Source: Peribacillus huizhouensis
GTDB lineage: Bacteria; Bacillota; Bacilli; Bacillales; DSM-1321
NCBI RefSeq assembly: GCF_014138605.1
Contig: NZ_JACJHX010000007.1
Span: 108,539 to 172,538 of the forward strand
Direction of reading: 5' to 3'
Length of the DNA: 64,000 nucleotides
Every line of letters begins with the position of its first letter. Position 1 is the stretch's first letter. Position numbers and translations under genes: made by a program. This document shows positions 43,923 through 51,852 of this stretch, in pieces. Under the pieces are notes generated by a model, which saw nothing but the letters and a program-made list of their open reading frames with translations, did not search any database and was not told the DNA's origin.

Positions 43923-45128
43923 TTATTTATTAATAATTTCTGGTTCAGTTTGCGAATCCATTTTAGAAAGTTTTTCAGCCAATAAGTAATAAATCACCTG
44001 AATGTCATGTTCTGTTGGAACTTTCCTATTTGTCGCTATACCATTTCCTGATAACGAATCGGTAACCAAAGTTGGTATTTCAACAATCAACTGTTGGGAA
44101 TCCATATATTTAAGTCCATCACGCCATATTCCAAACTGTTCATTAAAATCTTCAAGGGTTCTAATTACGTATAATGCCTTATCATTTTCCCCCAATGAAG
44201 GGTTTGCGCCTAAAGCCATTGCTATTTCTGCCAACTGATCCCTGCAGGAATCTAGACTGAATCTCATGACAAAAGGCATTAGTAAGGCTACGCTTAGCCC
44301 ATGAGGGATGTGAAAACGAGCGCCTAACGCTCTTCCAGTTGCATGCGCTAAATTTGTGGAAGCATTCGAAAAAGCGATACCTGCATAACAACTGGCCAAT
44401 ATCATATCTCTTCTTGATTCAATATCAGCGCCATTTTCATAAACTTTAGGGAGTGCATTACCGATTTTTTTAATCGCCTCAAGGGAAAATAGATTGGTCA
44501 TTATTGACGCTTTGTTCGATAGAAATCCTTCAATAGCATGGGACAAAGCATCAAGCCCTGTGTAGACCGTAAAACTGGGTGGAAGACTTAAAGTTAATTC
44601 TGGATCTAGAATTGCCACATCTGGGACAAGGTTCGGATGACTAGGATTCATTTTTATATTTGTATCAAGATTGGTAATCACCATAACTTTTGTCACTTCT
44701 GAACCAGTTCCTGATGTTGTAGGTACTGCAAATAGTGGCAGTCGATCCAACTTTTGATATTGCGTTATGGTATCCCATTCCATATCCTTATTTTCACCAA
44801 AAACAGACAATGCTTTTGCCAAGTCAATAGCACTTCCACCCCCTATCCCAATGACACAGTCACCCTGAAAGGCATTTAGTTGAAATAGGGCATCTGCCAC
44901 ATTTTTTGTTGTTGGTTCTCCTGAAAATTCTGTGAACACCTTACTTTCCAAACCGCTATTCATCAAGATTTGTTTTACTTTTTGATGAAGGTTTATAGGA
45001 GATTTAGCTAAGAAAGAATCCATAAGTATAAATATTTTTCTACCACCTTTTGAAGCTACGATTTTAGCCAAATGATTAATGGCACCATTTTCAATCAAAA
45101 TATTCCGTGGCAAATCAAGTACAGCCAT
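43923..45128 (-). CDS. Iron-dependent (group III) alcohol dehydrogenase
   Basis: A 401-aa Fe-ADH. NAD-binding GIGGGSAIDLAKALSVFG, PTTSGTGSEVTKVMVIT and the metal-ligand region TVYTGLDALSHAIEGFLSNK, with further His ligands in NLAHATGRALGARFHIPHGL, are complete. GGGGGAGT precedes the ATG. Related enzymes (SarD, TauF) interconvert sulfoacetaldehyde and isethionate in sulfonate metabolism. Location between a GabP-like permease and xsc makes isethionate dehydrogenase or sulfoacetaldehyde reductase the most attractive role; ordinary alcohol or hydroxy-acid oxidation remains possible. Confidence 0.85.
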   Translation of the reverse strand: MAVLDLPRNILIENGAINHLAKIVASKGGRKIFILMDSFLAKSPINLHQKVKQILMNSGLESKVFTEFSGEPTTKNVADALFQLNAFQGDCVIGIGGGSAIDLAKALSVFGENKDMEWDTITQYQKLDRLPLFAVPTTSGTGSEVTKVMVITNLDTNIKMNPSHPNLVPDVAILDPELTLSLPPSFTVYTGLDALSHAIEGFLSNKASIMTNLFSLEAIKKIGNALPKVYENGADIESRRDMILASCYAGIAFSNASTNLAHATGRALGARFHIPHGLSVALLMPFVMRFSLDSCRDQLAEIAMALGANPSLGENDKALYVIRTLEDFNEQFGIWRDGLKYMDSQQLIVEIPTLVTDSLSGNGIATNRKVPTEHDIQVIYYLLAEKLSKMDSQTEPEIINK

Positions 45129-45439
45129 TGTACTCCCCCATTTCTAATTTTTTTGAATGAAAATCACTTCGTTTTTTATCCATCTCAAAAGTATAGGTTT
45201 TATATCACTATAGATTTAAATTTACTTATGCAAGAACCACACAAAAGATTGAATACAAATAATGTTGCAATTATAGTTTCACTCAACTTTCGCACATAAC
45301 AACCCTAATGAGCCCTTGATACAACTTGGTAGAGACTTAAAGTTGTCGATCCTATTTTAAGAGTATGGCTCCTCACTTATGAAATTCGTACACCCTCAAA
45401 TGATTGGCTTAAAAATTACTTTTTTCATTCCCGTTTTTA

Positions 45440-45690
45440 TTTTAGGCTGTTTTCACATACTTTGTTGCTTTTCAATCATTTTTACACTAATAACCCGGGT
45501 TGATTTCCGTTGCAGGTACTCGCTTTCCACGGGCGGTCTCAGAAGCCTCCTCAGTGCTTTACACTTGCGGGGTCTCCCTCAACACGCTTTTCCCGCAGGA
45601 GTCTCGCACCTGTAACGAAGATCAACATCTGTTCGAATTGGTTTCTTGCTAAAAACAACAATCTTTACGAAAAGAGCCTTATTTTATAAA
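45440..45690. repeat. Repeat family D, best copy
   Basis: TTGATTTCCGTTGCAGGTAC, TCGCTTTCCACGGGCGGTCT, CAGAAGCCTCCTCAGTGCTT, GCGGGGTCTCCCTCAACACG, TTCCCGCAGGAGTCTCGCAC, then TCAACATCTGTTCGAATTGG. GC-rich core in an AT-rich surrounding. It occupies most of the 692-base gap between the permease and alcohol dehydrogenase genes. Confidence 0.75.
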
Positions 45691-45820
45691 ACAGACCTAT
45701 GGCATGATGTGATTTTTTGTTGTGATGAAGTAGTGTTTCTGAAGGAGTTAGTTCAATGTAGTTGGGTGAATGGCAAACGTGTAGACTTCTTAATTAGATT
45801 TTGATAGTGTATTATTCAAG

Positions 45821-47233
45821 TTAGAACTTCTCAGAATTTGGAGGACTAGTAACAATATTTAATTCTTTCTCTATATATTTCTCTTTTTTTCGTCGAATGA
45901 AAAAGTAAGAACAAATAACGATAAAACTAAATAGCATTGTGAAAATAAACTGCGGACGTTGTGAGTCAATAAAAGCCATTAATGTTAATACCGATACCAT
46001 ACCGATGATGGTTGCATACGTTAAATACGGAAATAACCACATTTTAATTTTGAAAACACCAGGATTCTCTTTTTCCATTTTTCTTCTTAATCGTAGATGA
46101 GAAATCGCAATGGCTAAATAGACAAGAATTCCAACTCCACCAGAAGAATTTACTAAAAAGAAAAATATTTTGTCAGGAGAGGTATAACTAAAAATCGTGC
46201 TGATAAAGGCAAATATCGTACTCGCTATTACAGCAAAAACAGGGACGCCTTTTTTACTCACCTTTGAAATCAGCTTGGGCGCATCACCCTTTTGGGCAAG
46301 AGAATATAGCATCCGAGAGCTCGTGTAAAGTCCTGAATTCAAGCAAGAAAGCAACGCTGTCAGTACCACTATATTCATGATAAGAGCAGCGAAGGGGATT
46401 CCTAGTATTTCAAGAACAGCAACAAATGGACTTTTTAGCAAGGATGCTGAATTCCACGGTAAAATAGTCACAACTATAGCAATTGAGCCGATATAAAAAA
46501 TGAGAATCCGCCAAACTACACTATTTAAAGCTCCTCTTACTGACTTCACTGGATCACTTGTCTCCCCAGCTGCAATAGCGGGGATCTCGACTCCCACAAA
46601 AGCATGAAAAACAATCGCTATACCAACAAGAACTGAGCCTATCCCGTTAGGAATAAAACCTCCAATATTTATAAGATTAGTAGTACCTGGTGACTCTAAA
46701 GTTGGTATTATCCCTAAAATCACTGCTACTCCTAAGCATAAAAAGACAATAATACTCCCTATTTTTATTATAGAGAACCAATACTCAAATTCACCAAATG
46801 ACTTAACGGAAAAAATATTTGTAAGTGTTAGTAGAATAATTAATGTGAGGCTTATTAACCAAACTGGAACTAAAGGTAGCCACTCATGTATGATTGCTGC
46901 TCCAGCTGTTGCTTCAAGTGCAATGACAATTACCCAAAAAAACCAATATAACCAACCTGTAGCAAAGCCTGCCCACTCCCCAATCCCTTCCCTTGCATAT
47001 ACAGCAAAGGATCCCGTATTTGGGTTTACTGTAGCCATCTCCCCAAGCATCCTCATTACTAAAACAACAATTAAACCTGCAAATACGTAAGACAAAATAG
47101 CTCCAGGACCAGTTTGGCTAATGATAATACCACTTCCTACGAATAAACCAGCACCAATGACTCCACTCAAAGATATCATTGTTAAATGTCTTTGTTTAAG
47201 ACCAGGTTTTAATTCTTCCTGTTGATGTTCCAA
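45821..47233 (-). CDS. APC-family amino acid permease (GabP-like), candidate taurine importer
   Basis: A 470-aa permease with 12 helices. LKQRHLTMISLSGVIGAGLF then VGSGIIISQTGPGAILSYVF, the amphipathic region NPNTGSFAVYAREGIGEWAG, and FWVIVIALEATAGA resemble B. subtilis GabP and related gamma-aminobutyrate/beta-alanine carriers. Taurine is a structural analogue of these omega-amino acids. The promoter at 47589-47617 carries the same 24-bp motif as xsc and the GntR gene, which links the permease to the taurine regulon. The start is a TTG at 47233 with GGTGG close upstream. Confidence 0.87.
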   Translation of the reverse strand: MEHQQEELKPGLKQRHLTMISLSGVIGAGLFVGSGIIISQTGPGAILSYVFAGLIVVLVMRMLGEMATVNPNTGSFAVYAREGIGEWAGFATGWLYWFFWVIVIALEATAGAAIIHEWLPLVPVWLISLTLIILLTLTNIFSVKSFGEFEYWFSIIKIGSIIVFLCLGVAVILGIIPTLESPGTTNLINIGGFIPNGIGSVLVGIAIVFHAFVGVEIPAIAAGETSDPVKSVRGALNSVVWRILIFYIGSIAIVVTILPWNSASLLKSPFVAVLEILGIPFAALIMNIVVLTALLSCLNSGLYTSSRMLYSLAQKGDAPKLISKVSKKGVPVFAVIASTIFAFISTIFSYTSPDKIFFFLVNSSGGVGILVYLAIAISHLRLRRKMEKENPGVFKIKMWLFPYLTYATIIGMVSVLTLMAFIDSQRPQFIFTMLFSFIVICSYFFIRRKKEKYIEKELNIVTSPPNSEKF

Positions 47234-47273
47234 ACTTCCACCAACTTTCAGTATTTTTTTGGAATTACCATTA

Positions 47274-47287
47274 AGTAAGCGTTTACA
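47274..47287. promoter_or_regulatory. cre site (CcpA) in the permease leader
   Basis: AGTAAGCGTTTACA (reverse TGTAAACGCTTACT) differs from the cre consensus by one terminal base. It is 40 bases before the start codon and ~300 bases downstream of the promoter, so it would act by roadblock. Confidence 0.6.
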
Positions 47288-47557
47288 TTAGGTGGGCACT
47301 TAAGCTAAGAACACATTTCACAAATAATTAATCTGATTTTTTCCTTACCTATAGATCCATAATTATTTCTAATAATCATTAAATTTCTAATCGCCATTAA
47401 ACTAAATATTCAAGCAATGTTTCCAGAGTCAACAATGATAGATAGTGTTCATTTTATTTCTTTGAAAGAGCTGTATCGATTATCCAGCCCTTATGTTGTC
47501 CTATTTTTTTCCTCCTCCATTGAGTTTATTTTGAACATCTGAGCAAAACTAACATCG

Positions 47558-47581
47558 TGACGTACTGACGTTAGTACCACT
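47558..47581 (-). promoter_or_regulatory. Candidate GntR operator, site 3 (permease promoter)
   Basis: On the minus strand it reads AGTGGTACTAACGTCAGTAC, then GTCA. The 16-bp stretch GTACTGACGTTAGTAC has inverted ends GTACT / AGTAC. It starts seven bases after the -10 box. Confidence 0.6.
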
Positions 47582-47588
47582 TTTAAGT

Positions 47589-47617
47589 ATAATACACTTT
47601 CATTTTTTCAAAGTCAA
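47589..47617 (-). promoter_or_regulatory. SigA promoter of the permease gene
   Basis: TTGACT (47617-47612) and TATTAT (47594-47589), 17 bases apart on the minus strand. The predicted leader is about 345 nt long. Confidence 0.7.
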
Positions 47618-47639
47618 CAGTATTCTTAGAATATTTAGG

Positions 47640-48150
47640 TAATTTCAAAATTTTAGTGTGACAAATTTCTATCAACATCTAGCCACTATTATTTCTCTAG
47701 CTGGTCCAATTTTATTTTGGTAAAACTAAAACTAAAACTTGTAGCTTATATACGGAAGCCACTACCTACCTCTCCAATTTAAATAGTTCGGATATTCCAT
47801 ACATTTTCTTTATCGGGCTTTGCAAATGATTGTGCTAGTAAACTTGTAGTGAAGGTTAAATCAATAAAAAGGGGTTGTCCATCTTAATGAAACAAAACTT
47901 AGGAGAGGTATTCAGAACAACTATTGATTAATATTTTTTGAAAATTATTCCAGCCAAACAATATTTGAAATGGAGGTTACTCCAATAGTTTGGAATCAGA
48001 AGCAGGACCTATATTAACTGGTGCAACATTTATCTGACCAAAACAAAACTTCGACAAATATCAAATACACTCTACGCAATCCGACAAGAATAAAAAATTT
48101 TAGAAGATGGGCTGCCTGCTCTTGCCAAAATACATTAATAAATACACTTG
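47640..48150. other. Gene-free region between permease promoter and brxB
   Basis: About 500 bases without a supported gene. A minus-strand snippet near 47970-48050 (FGQINVAPVNIGPASDSKLL) faintly resembles transposase text but is too short to call. Confidence 0.25.
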
Positions 48151-48155
48151 CTTTC

Positions 48156-48184
48156 AAAAAAAGACCCGATAAACGAGTCTTTTC
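48156..48184 (-). terminator. Terminator of brxB
   Basis: AAAAGACCCG (48159-48168) and CGAGTCTTTT (48174-48183), one mismatch, loop ATAAA; the minus strand continues into T7. Eight bases from the stop codon. Confidence 0.85.
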
Positions 48185-48192
48185 ATAAAATA

Positions 48193-48630
48193 TTAAACTT
48201 CTTCACAATATTGATCAAAGTAGCCTTGTAGCTTATTTACGACAGACATTGGATCATGTCCTTCAATTTCATGACGTTCAACCATTGTAAGGAGTTCTCC
48301 ATCTTTCAATAGAGCAAAGGAAGGTGATGACGGCGGATATCCTTCAAAATAATCACGTGCTTTTTCCGTTGCTGCTTTATCTTGTCCGGCGAAAACGGTA
48401 ACTAATTGGTCTGGACGTTTATCAAAGTGAACCGAATGAGCTGCTGCCGGTCTCGCAATTCCGCCAGCACATCCACAAACTGAGTTAACCATCACCAATG
48501 TCGTACCCTTTTTGGCAAACGCTTCTTCAACCTCTTCAGGTGTCTTTAATTCTGTATATCCAGCAGCCTTTATTTCAGTTCTCGCTTGGCTGACAACATC
48601 ATTCATAAATAAGTTAAAATCCATGCTCAT
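48193..48630 (-). CDS. brxB: Bacilliredoxin BrxB (YqiW family)
   Basis: A 145-aa thioredoxin-like protein that removes bacillithiol from S-bacillithiolated protein cysteines after oxidative stress. The active site is Cys-Gly-Cys at residues 52-54 in [20 protein letters not shown], as in all BrxA/BrxB proteins. Further signatures are [20 protein letters not shown] and [13 protein letters not shown]. subtilis yqiW also lies next to the bkd operon. A strong terminator follows. GAAGGGGAATG precedes the ATG. Confidence 0.93.
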   Translation of the reverse strand: MSMDFNLFMNDVVSQARTEIKAAGYTELKTPEEVEEAFAKKGTTLVMVNSVCGCAGGIARPAAAHSVHFDKRPDQLVTVFAGQDKAATEKARDYFEGYPPSSPSFALLKDGELLTMVERHEIEGHDPMSVVNKLQGYFDQYCEEV

Positions 48631-48783
48631 GTTTCATTCCCCTTCCATTATTCAACTACTCTTCCATCATATCAAGTGCACGGTAGTGTTTCAATCTTTT
48701 TACCTACTCAAACCAAAAGACAAGCATGAAATGGAAAAGCAAAAATTAGAGAAGGTCTTATACCTATGGTAAGTGTTCAAATG

Positions 48784-48990
48784 TATACGAGACTTAAATC
48801 AGTGTGGGATTATCCATCACCTTGCTCTCGTTAGTCCAGTTCTACTATCGCTAAGGTCTTCGCTTCGATCAATTAAAAGTAAGAAACCGATTGGTTCATA
48901 TAAACCTCTGCTCACGCATCAATAAGTTTCAGTAGATCTCACCAATTGGTTTCATACGCTCTTACCATTTATGCTTCTTCATTACCTCTA
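48784..48990. repeat. Degenerate family B-like repeat
   Basis: GACTTAAATCAGTGTGGGAT, CTCGTTAGTCCAGTTCTAC and CGATTGGTTCATATAAACC loosely follow family B, most like the divergent copy at 7711 (TTAGTCCCGTTCTAGAGCCG). Low similarity; other explanations are possible. Confidence 0.4.
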
Positions 48991-49086
48991 AGCCTTGAGT
49001 GTTAATGCAGCATAATAAAGTGGTTTCAAACTGTTTCAAACGGGGAAACATATAAGTAATCTAGACCCACTCCCTATTCCCTGTTT

Positions 49087-49118
49087 GGATAGCAGAACTT
49101 CTGCTATCCGTTTTTTTT
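49087..49118 (+). terminator. Perfect plus-strand terminator without a plus-strand gene
   Basis: GGATAGCAGAA (49087-49097), one base, TTCTGCTATCC (49099-49109), then G and T8. A textbook terminator, but the nearest plus-strand gene is far upstream; it may end an unannotated RNA starting between about 48640 and 49080. Confidence 0.85.
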
Positions 49119-49259
49119 GAAAGATGAAATTATCTCAATAAAAAGGATTGATACGCAGTATGAACTACTTTTGTTTCCGTTTATCACGCAATAAGTAAAA
49201 AGTTCCGTCGAATACAAATTTGGTCATTGTACATGAAATTGTTTAAAACCGTCCGCTAT

Positions 49260-49384
49260 AAAAAGAGGATATCCCACATGGTCTGACCACTACGTGATAC
49301 ATAGATTATTGTATTGCCCATACATAATTTGTATTTTATCGTAAATGTGAATCTGACTCTTTGTTAATAGGACATCCTCTTTAT
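49260..49384. repeat. Repeat family A, copy after the bkd operon
   Basis: AAAAAGAGGATATCCCACAT and AATAGGACATCCTCTTTA are the outer inverted ends; inner blocks are TGGTCTGACCAC and AATCTGACTC. Strong outer stem with T-rich ends. Confidence 0.72.
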
Positions 49385-49394
49385 TTATTGGCTC

Positions 49395-49535
49395 TGTATA
49401 GCTTGCCTGTTTATTTCAACTTCAAGCGTTCGCTTTCCACGGGCGGTCCGGTAACTTCCTCGACACCGCATGAGCCTCACGCCTTCCGCTCCAATCAACA
49501 TAGTGCCAAAATCAACAACCGGTTTTAATAAAGCC
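49395..49535. repeat. Repeat family D, shortened copy, directly after bkdB
   Basis: CAAGCGTTCGCTTTCCACGG, GCGGTCCGGTAACTTCCTCG, CGCCTTCCGCTCCAATCAAC, then AAATCAACAACCGGTTTTAA. It abuts the family A copy at 49260-49384. The bkdB stop codon is at 49542. Confidence 0.6.
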
Positions 49536-49541
49536 TATTTA

Positions 49542-50825
49542 TTAATAAATAGTTGTATTTTGCGGTGTCGTAGTTTCAATAATTTCCTTCACTCGTGCAA
49601 GGAATCTTCCACAAACGAGTCCATCGAGAATACGATGATCCAATGATAAGCAAAGGTTTACCATATCTCGAACGGCAATCATCCCATCAATAATAACAGG
49701 TCGTTTAACGATTGACTCAACTTGAAGAATCGCTGCTTGCGGGTGGTTAATAATACCCATTGATTGAATCGAGCCAAATGAGCCAGTATTATTGACTGTG
49801 AACGTACCATCTTGCATTTCATCTGATTTTATCTTACCTGTTCTAACTTTTTGAGCAAGCTCTGCGATTTCCCGGGCAATGCCTTTGATTGTTTTTTCAT
49901 CAGCATGTTTAATAACAGGTACGAATAAAGCTGTATCTGTCGCAACAGCTATCGAGATATTAATATCCTTTTTCTGAATAATCTTATCTCCTGCCCACAT
50001 CGAGTTGATTTCCGGGAATTCCTTCAAACCTTGTGCTACCGCTTTTACAAAGAATGCAAAGTACGTTAAGTTATAACCTTCTGTTTGCTTAAACTCTTGC
50101 TTAATTGATTCACGATAACGAACGAGGTTTGTTGCGTCGACTTCTACCATCATCCAAGCATGCGGTGCCTCGTGCTTACTTTTTTGCATATTTGCCGCTA
50201 TAGCTTTTCTGACACCTGTTACAGGAATTTCAATGTCTCCTACAGCTGATTGAATTGCTTTTGCTTGCATAGTGTTTAGCTGCTCTTTCTTTAAATCTGG
50301 TACAGGATTTAGCACTTGATTTGAAGCTGGCTTTCTTGCATCTGCTTTAGGAATATTACCTGATTCAATCAGCTTTAATAGGTCTTTCCTTGTGATGCGG
50401 CCTTCTTTTCCAGTTCCTTTAACTTGCTCCAAATCAATGTCATTTTCCTGTGATATTTTTAAAACAGCTGGAGAATATCTGGCTTTTGAGATAGTTACAT
50501 CAGCAGCAGCTACTTGTGATGTGCCTATATTTTTATCTACACTTTGGATTGGTTCATTTTCTCGTGCTTTGTCTGGTTCGCAGCCTTCAACTTCAATTAA
50601 ACATATCACTTCGCCAACTGCTAATGTTTCATCTTCAGAAGCCTTTAATTCTTTAATCACACCTGTAAAAGAAGATGGGATTTCCGCATTCACTTTGTCT
50701 GTTATCACTTCGGCAATAGCCTCATATTTACTTACAGTATCTCCTGGCTTAACTAGCCATTTACTGATCGTTCCCTCTGTCACACTTTCACCAAGCTGAG
50801 GCATTTTCATTTGCTCAATTGTCAT
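49542..50825 (-). CDS. bkdB: Branched-chain keto acid dehydrogenase E2 (dihydrolipoyl transacylase)
   Basis: A 427-aa E2 core subunit. Domains in order: lipoyl domain (residues ~3-78) with the lipoyl-lysine in EVITDKVNAEIPSSFTG; peripheral subunit-binding domain at ~115-150 (YSPAVLKISQENDIDLEQVK, GTGKEGRITRKDLL); and a C-terminal catalytic domain with the active-site His in SLDHRILDGLVCGRFLARVK. It transfers the branched acyl group to CoA. AAGGAGGT precedes the ATG. It is the last gene of the bkd operon, 26 bases after bkdAB. Confidence 0.94.
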   Translation of the reverse strand: MTIEQMKMPQLGESVTEGTISKWLVKPGDTVSKYEAIAEVITDKVNAEIPSSFTGVIKELKASEDETLAVGEVICLIEVEGCEPDKARENEPIQSVDKNIGTSQVAAADVTISKARYSPAVLKISQENDIDLEQVKGTGKEGRITRKDLLKLIESGNIPKADARKPASNQVLNPVPDLKKEQLNTMQAKAIQSAVGDIEIPVTGVRKAIAANMQKSKHEAPHAWMMVEVDATNLVRYRESIKQEFKQTEGYNLTYFAFFVKAVAQGLKEFPEINSMWAGDKIIQKKDINISIAVATDTALFVPVIKHADEKTIKGIAREIAELAQKVRTGKIKSDEMQDGTFTVNNTGSFGSIQSMGIINHPQAAILQVESIVKRPVIIDGMIAVRDMVNLCLSLDHRILDGLVCGRFLARVKEIIETTTPQNTTIY

Positions 50826-50851
50826 AGTCCTTACCTCCTTACCGATGTCCT

Positions 50852-51835
50852 TTAATATTCAGCCAGCTCTCTCATCGCTTTTTCTACTTTATCCGGATTG
50901 ACCATAAAATATTTTTCCATCGTTGGAGCATATGGCATAGCTGGAACATCTGGACCTGCGAGTCTCATTATCGGTGCATCAAGGTCAAATAAACAGTTTT
51001 CTGCAATGATCGCACTCACCTCGCTAATTATACTGCCTTCTTTTGTATCCTCTGTAATAAGCAGTACTTTTCCTGTTTTCGCAGCTGCTTCTATTATTGC
51101 TTCTTTATCTAATGGATAAACTGTTCGCAAGTCTAGTACATGGACTGATATGCCATCACTTGCTAATTTTTCAGCAGCTTGAAGCGCAAAATGAACGCAA
51201 AGCCCGTATGTAATAACTGTGATATCTTCACCTTGCCGCTTCACATCCGCTTTTCCAATTGGTAATACATAGTCATCATTAGGGACTTCACCTTTGATAA
51301 GGCGGTAGGCACGTTTATGTTCAAAGAAAAGAACTGGGTCATTATCCCTAATTGCTGCTTTTAATAATCCTTTCACATCATACGGTGTAGAAGGCATGAC
51401 AATTTTTAACCCAGGCTGATTGGCAAAAATGGCCTCAACGGATTGTGAGTGATACAATGCTCCGTGAACGCCTCCGCCATAAGGGGCACGGATTACGATG
51501 GGACAATCCCAATCATTATTAGAACGATAGCGAATTTTAGCCGCTTCAGAAATGATTTGATTGACAGCGGGCATAATGAAATCAGCAAATTGCATTTCCG
51601 CAATCGGGCGCATTCCGTACATGGCCGCACCAATTCCGACACCTGCTATAGCCGATTCAGCAAGTGGGGTATCGATCACTCGTTCTTCACCAAATTGTTC
51701 ATATAAACCATTCGTAGCTTTAAAAACGCCACCTTTTTTCCCTACATCTTCTCCGAGGACGAATACGCGTGAATCACGCTCCATCTCTTCACGTATTGCT
51801 GTTGTTACAGCATCAATATATGATATTACCGGCAT
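50852..51835 (-). CDS. bkdAB: Branched-chain keto acid dehydrogenase E1 beta
   Basis: A 327-aa beta subunit of the thiamine-dependent 2-oxoacid decarboxylase. Characteristic stretches are VLGEDVGKKGGVFKATNGLY, DTPLAESAIAGVGIGAAMYG, MRPIAEMQFADFIMPAVNQI, and APYGGGVHGALYHSQSVEAI (His of the active site). It forms the alpha2beta2 E1 with BkdAA, whose gene ends 17 bases upstream. It acts on keto acids of Val, Leu and Ile and supplies branched primers for fatty acid synthesis. Confidence 0.94.
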   Translation of the reverse strand: MPVISYIDAVTTAIREEMERDSRVFVLGEDVGKKGGVFKATNGLYEQFGEERVIDTPLAESAIAGVGIGAAMYGMRPIAEMQFADFIMPAVNQIISEAAKIRYRSNNDWDCPIVIRAPYGGGVHGALYHSQSVEAIFANQPGLKIVMPSTPYDVKGLLKAAIRDNDPVLFFEHKRAYRLIKGEVPNDDYVLPIGKADVKRQGEDITVITYGLCVHFALQAAEKLASDGISVHVLDLRTVYPLDKEAIIEAAAKTGKVLLITEDTKEGSIISEVSAIIAENCLFDLDAPIMRLAGPDVPAMPYAPTMEKYFMVNPDKVEKAMRELAEY

Positions 51836-51852
51836 CTTGTTTCCCCCTTACC

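Noticed and set aside
47900..48060. Possible transposase remnant
   Set aside because: Only about 20 residues in one frame resemble transposase text, with no borders or inverted repeats.
50392..50799. 135-codon plus-strand frame inside bkdB
   Set aside because: Antisense shadow of the lipoyl and linker region of bkdB; Ser/Thr-rich with no start signals.
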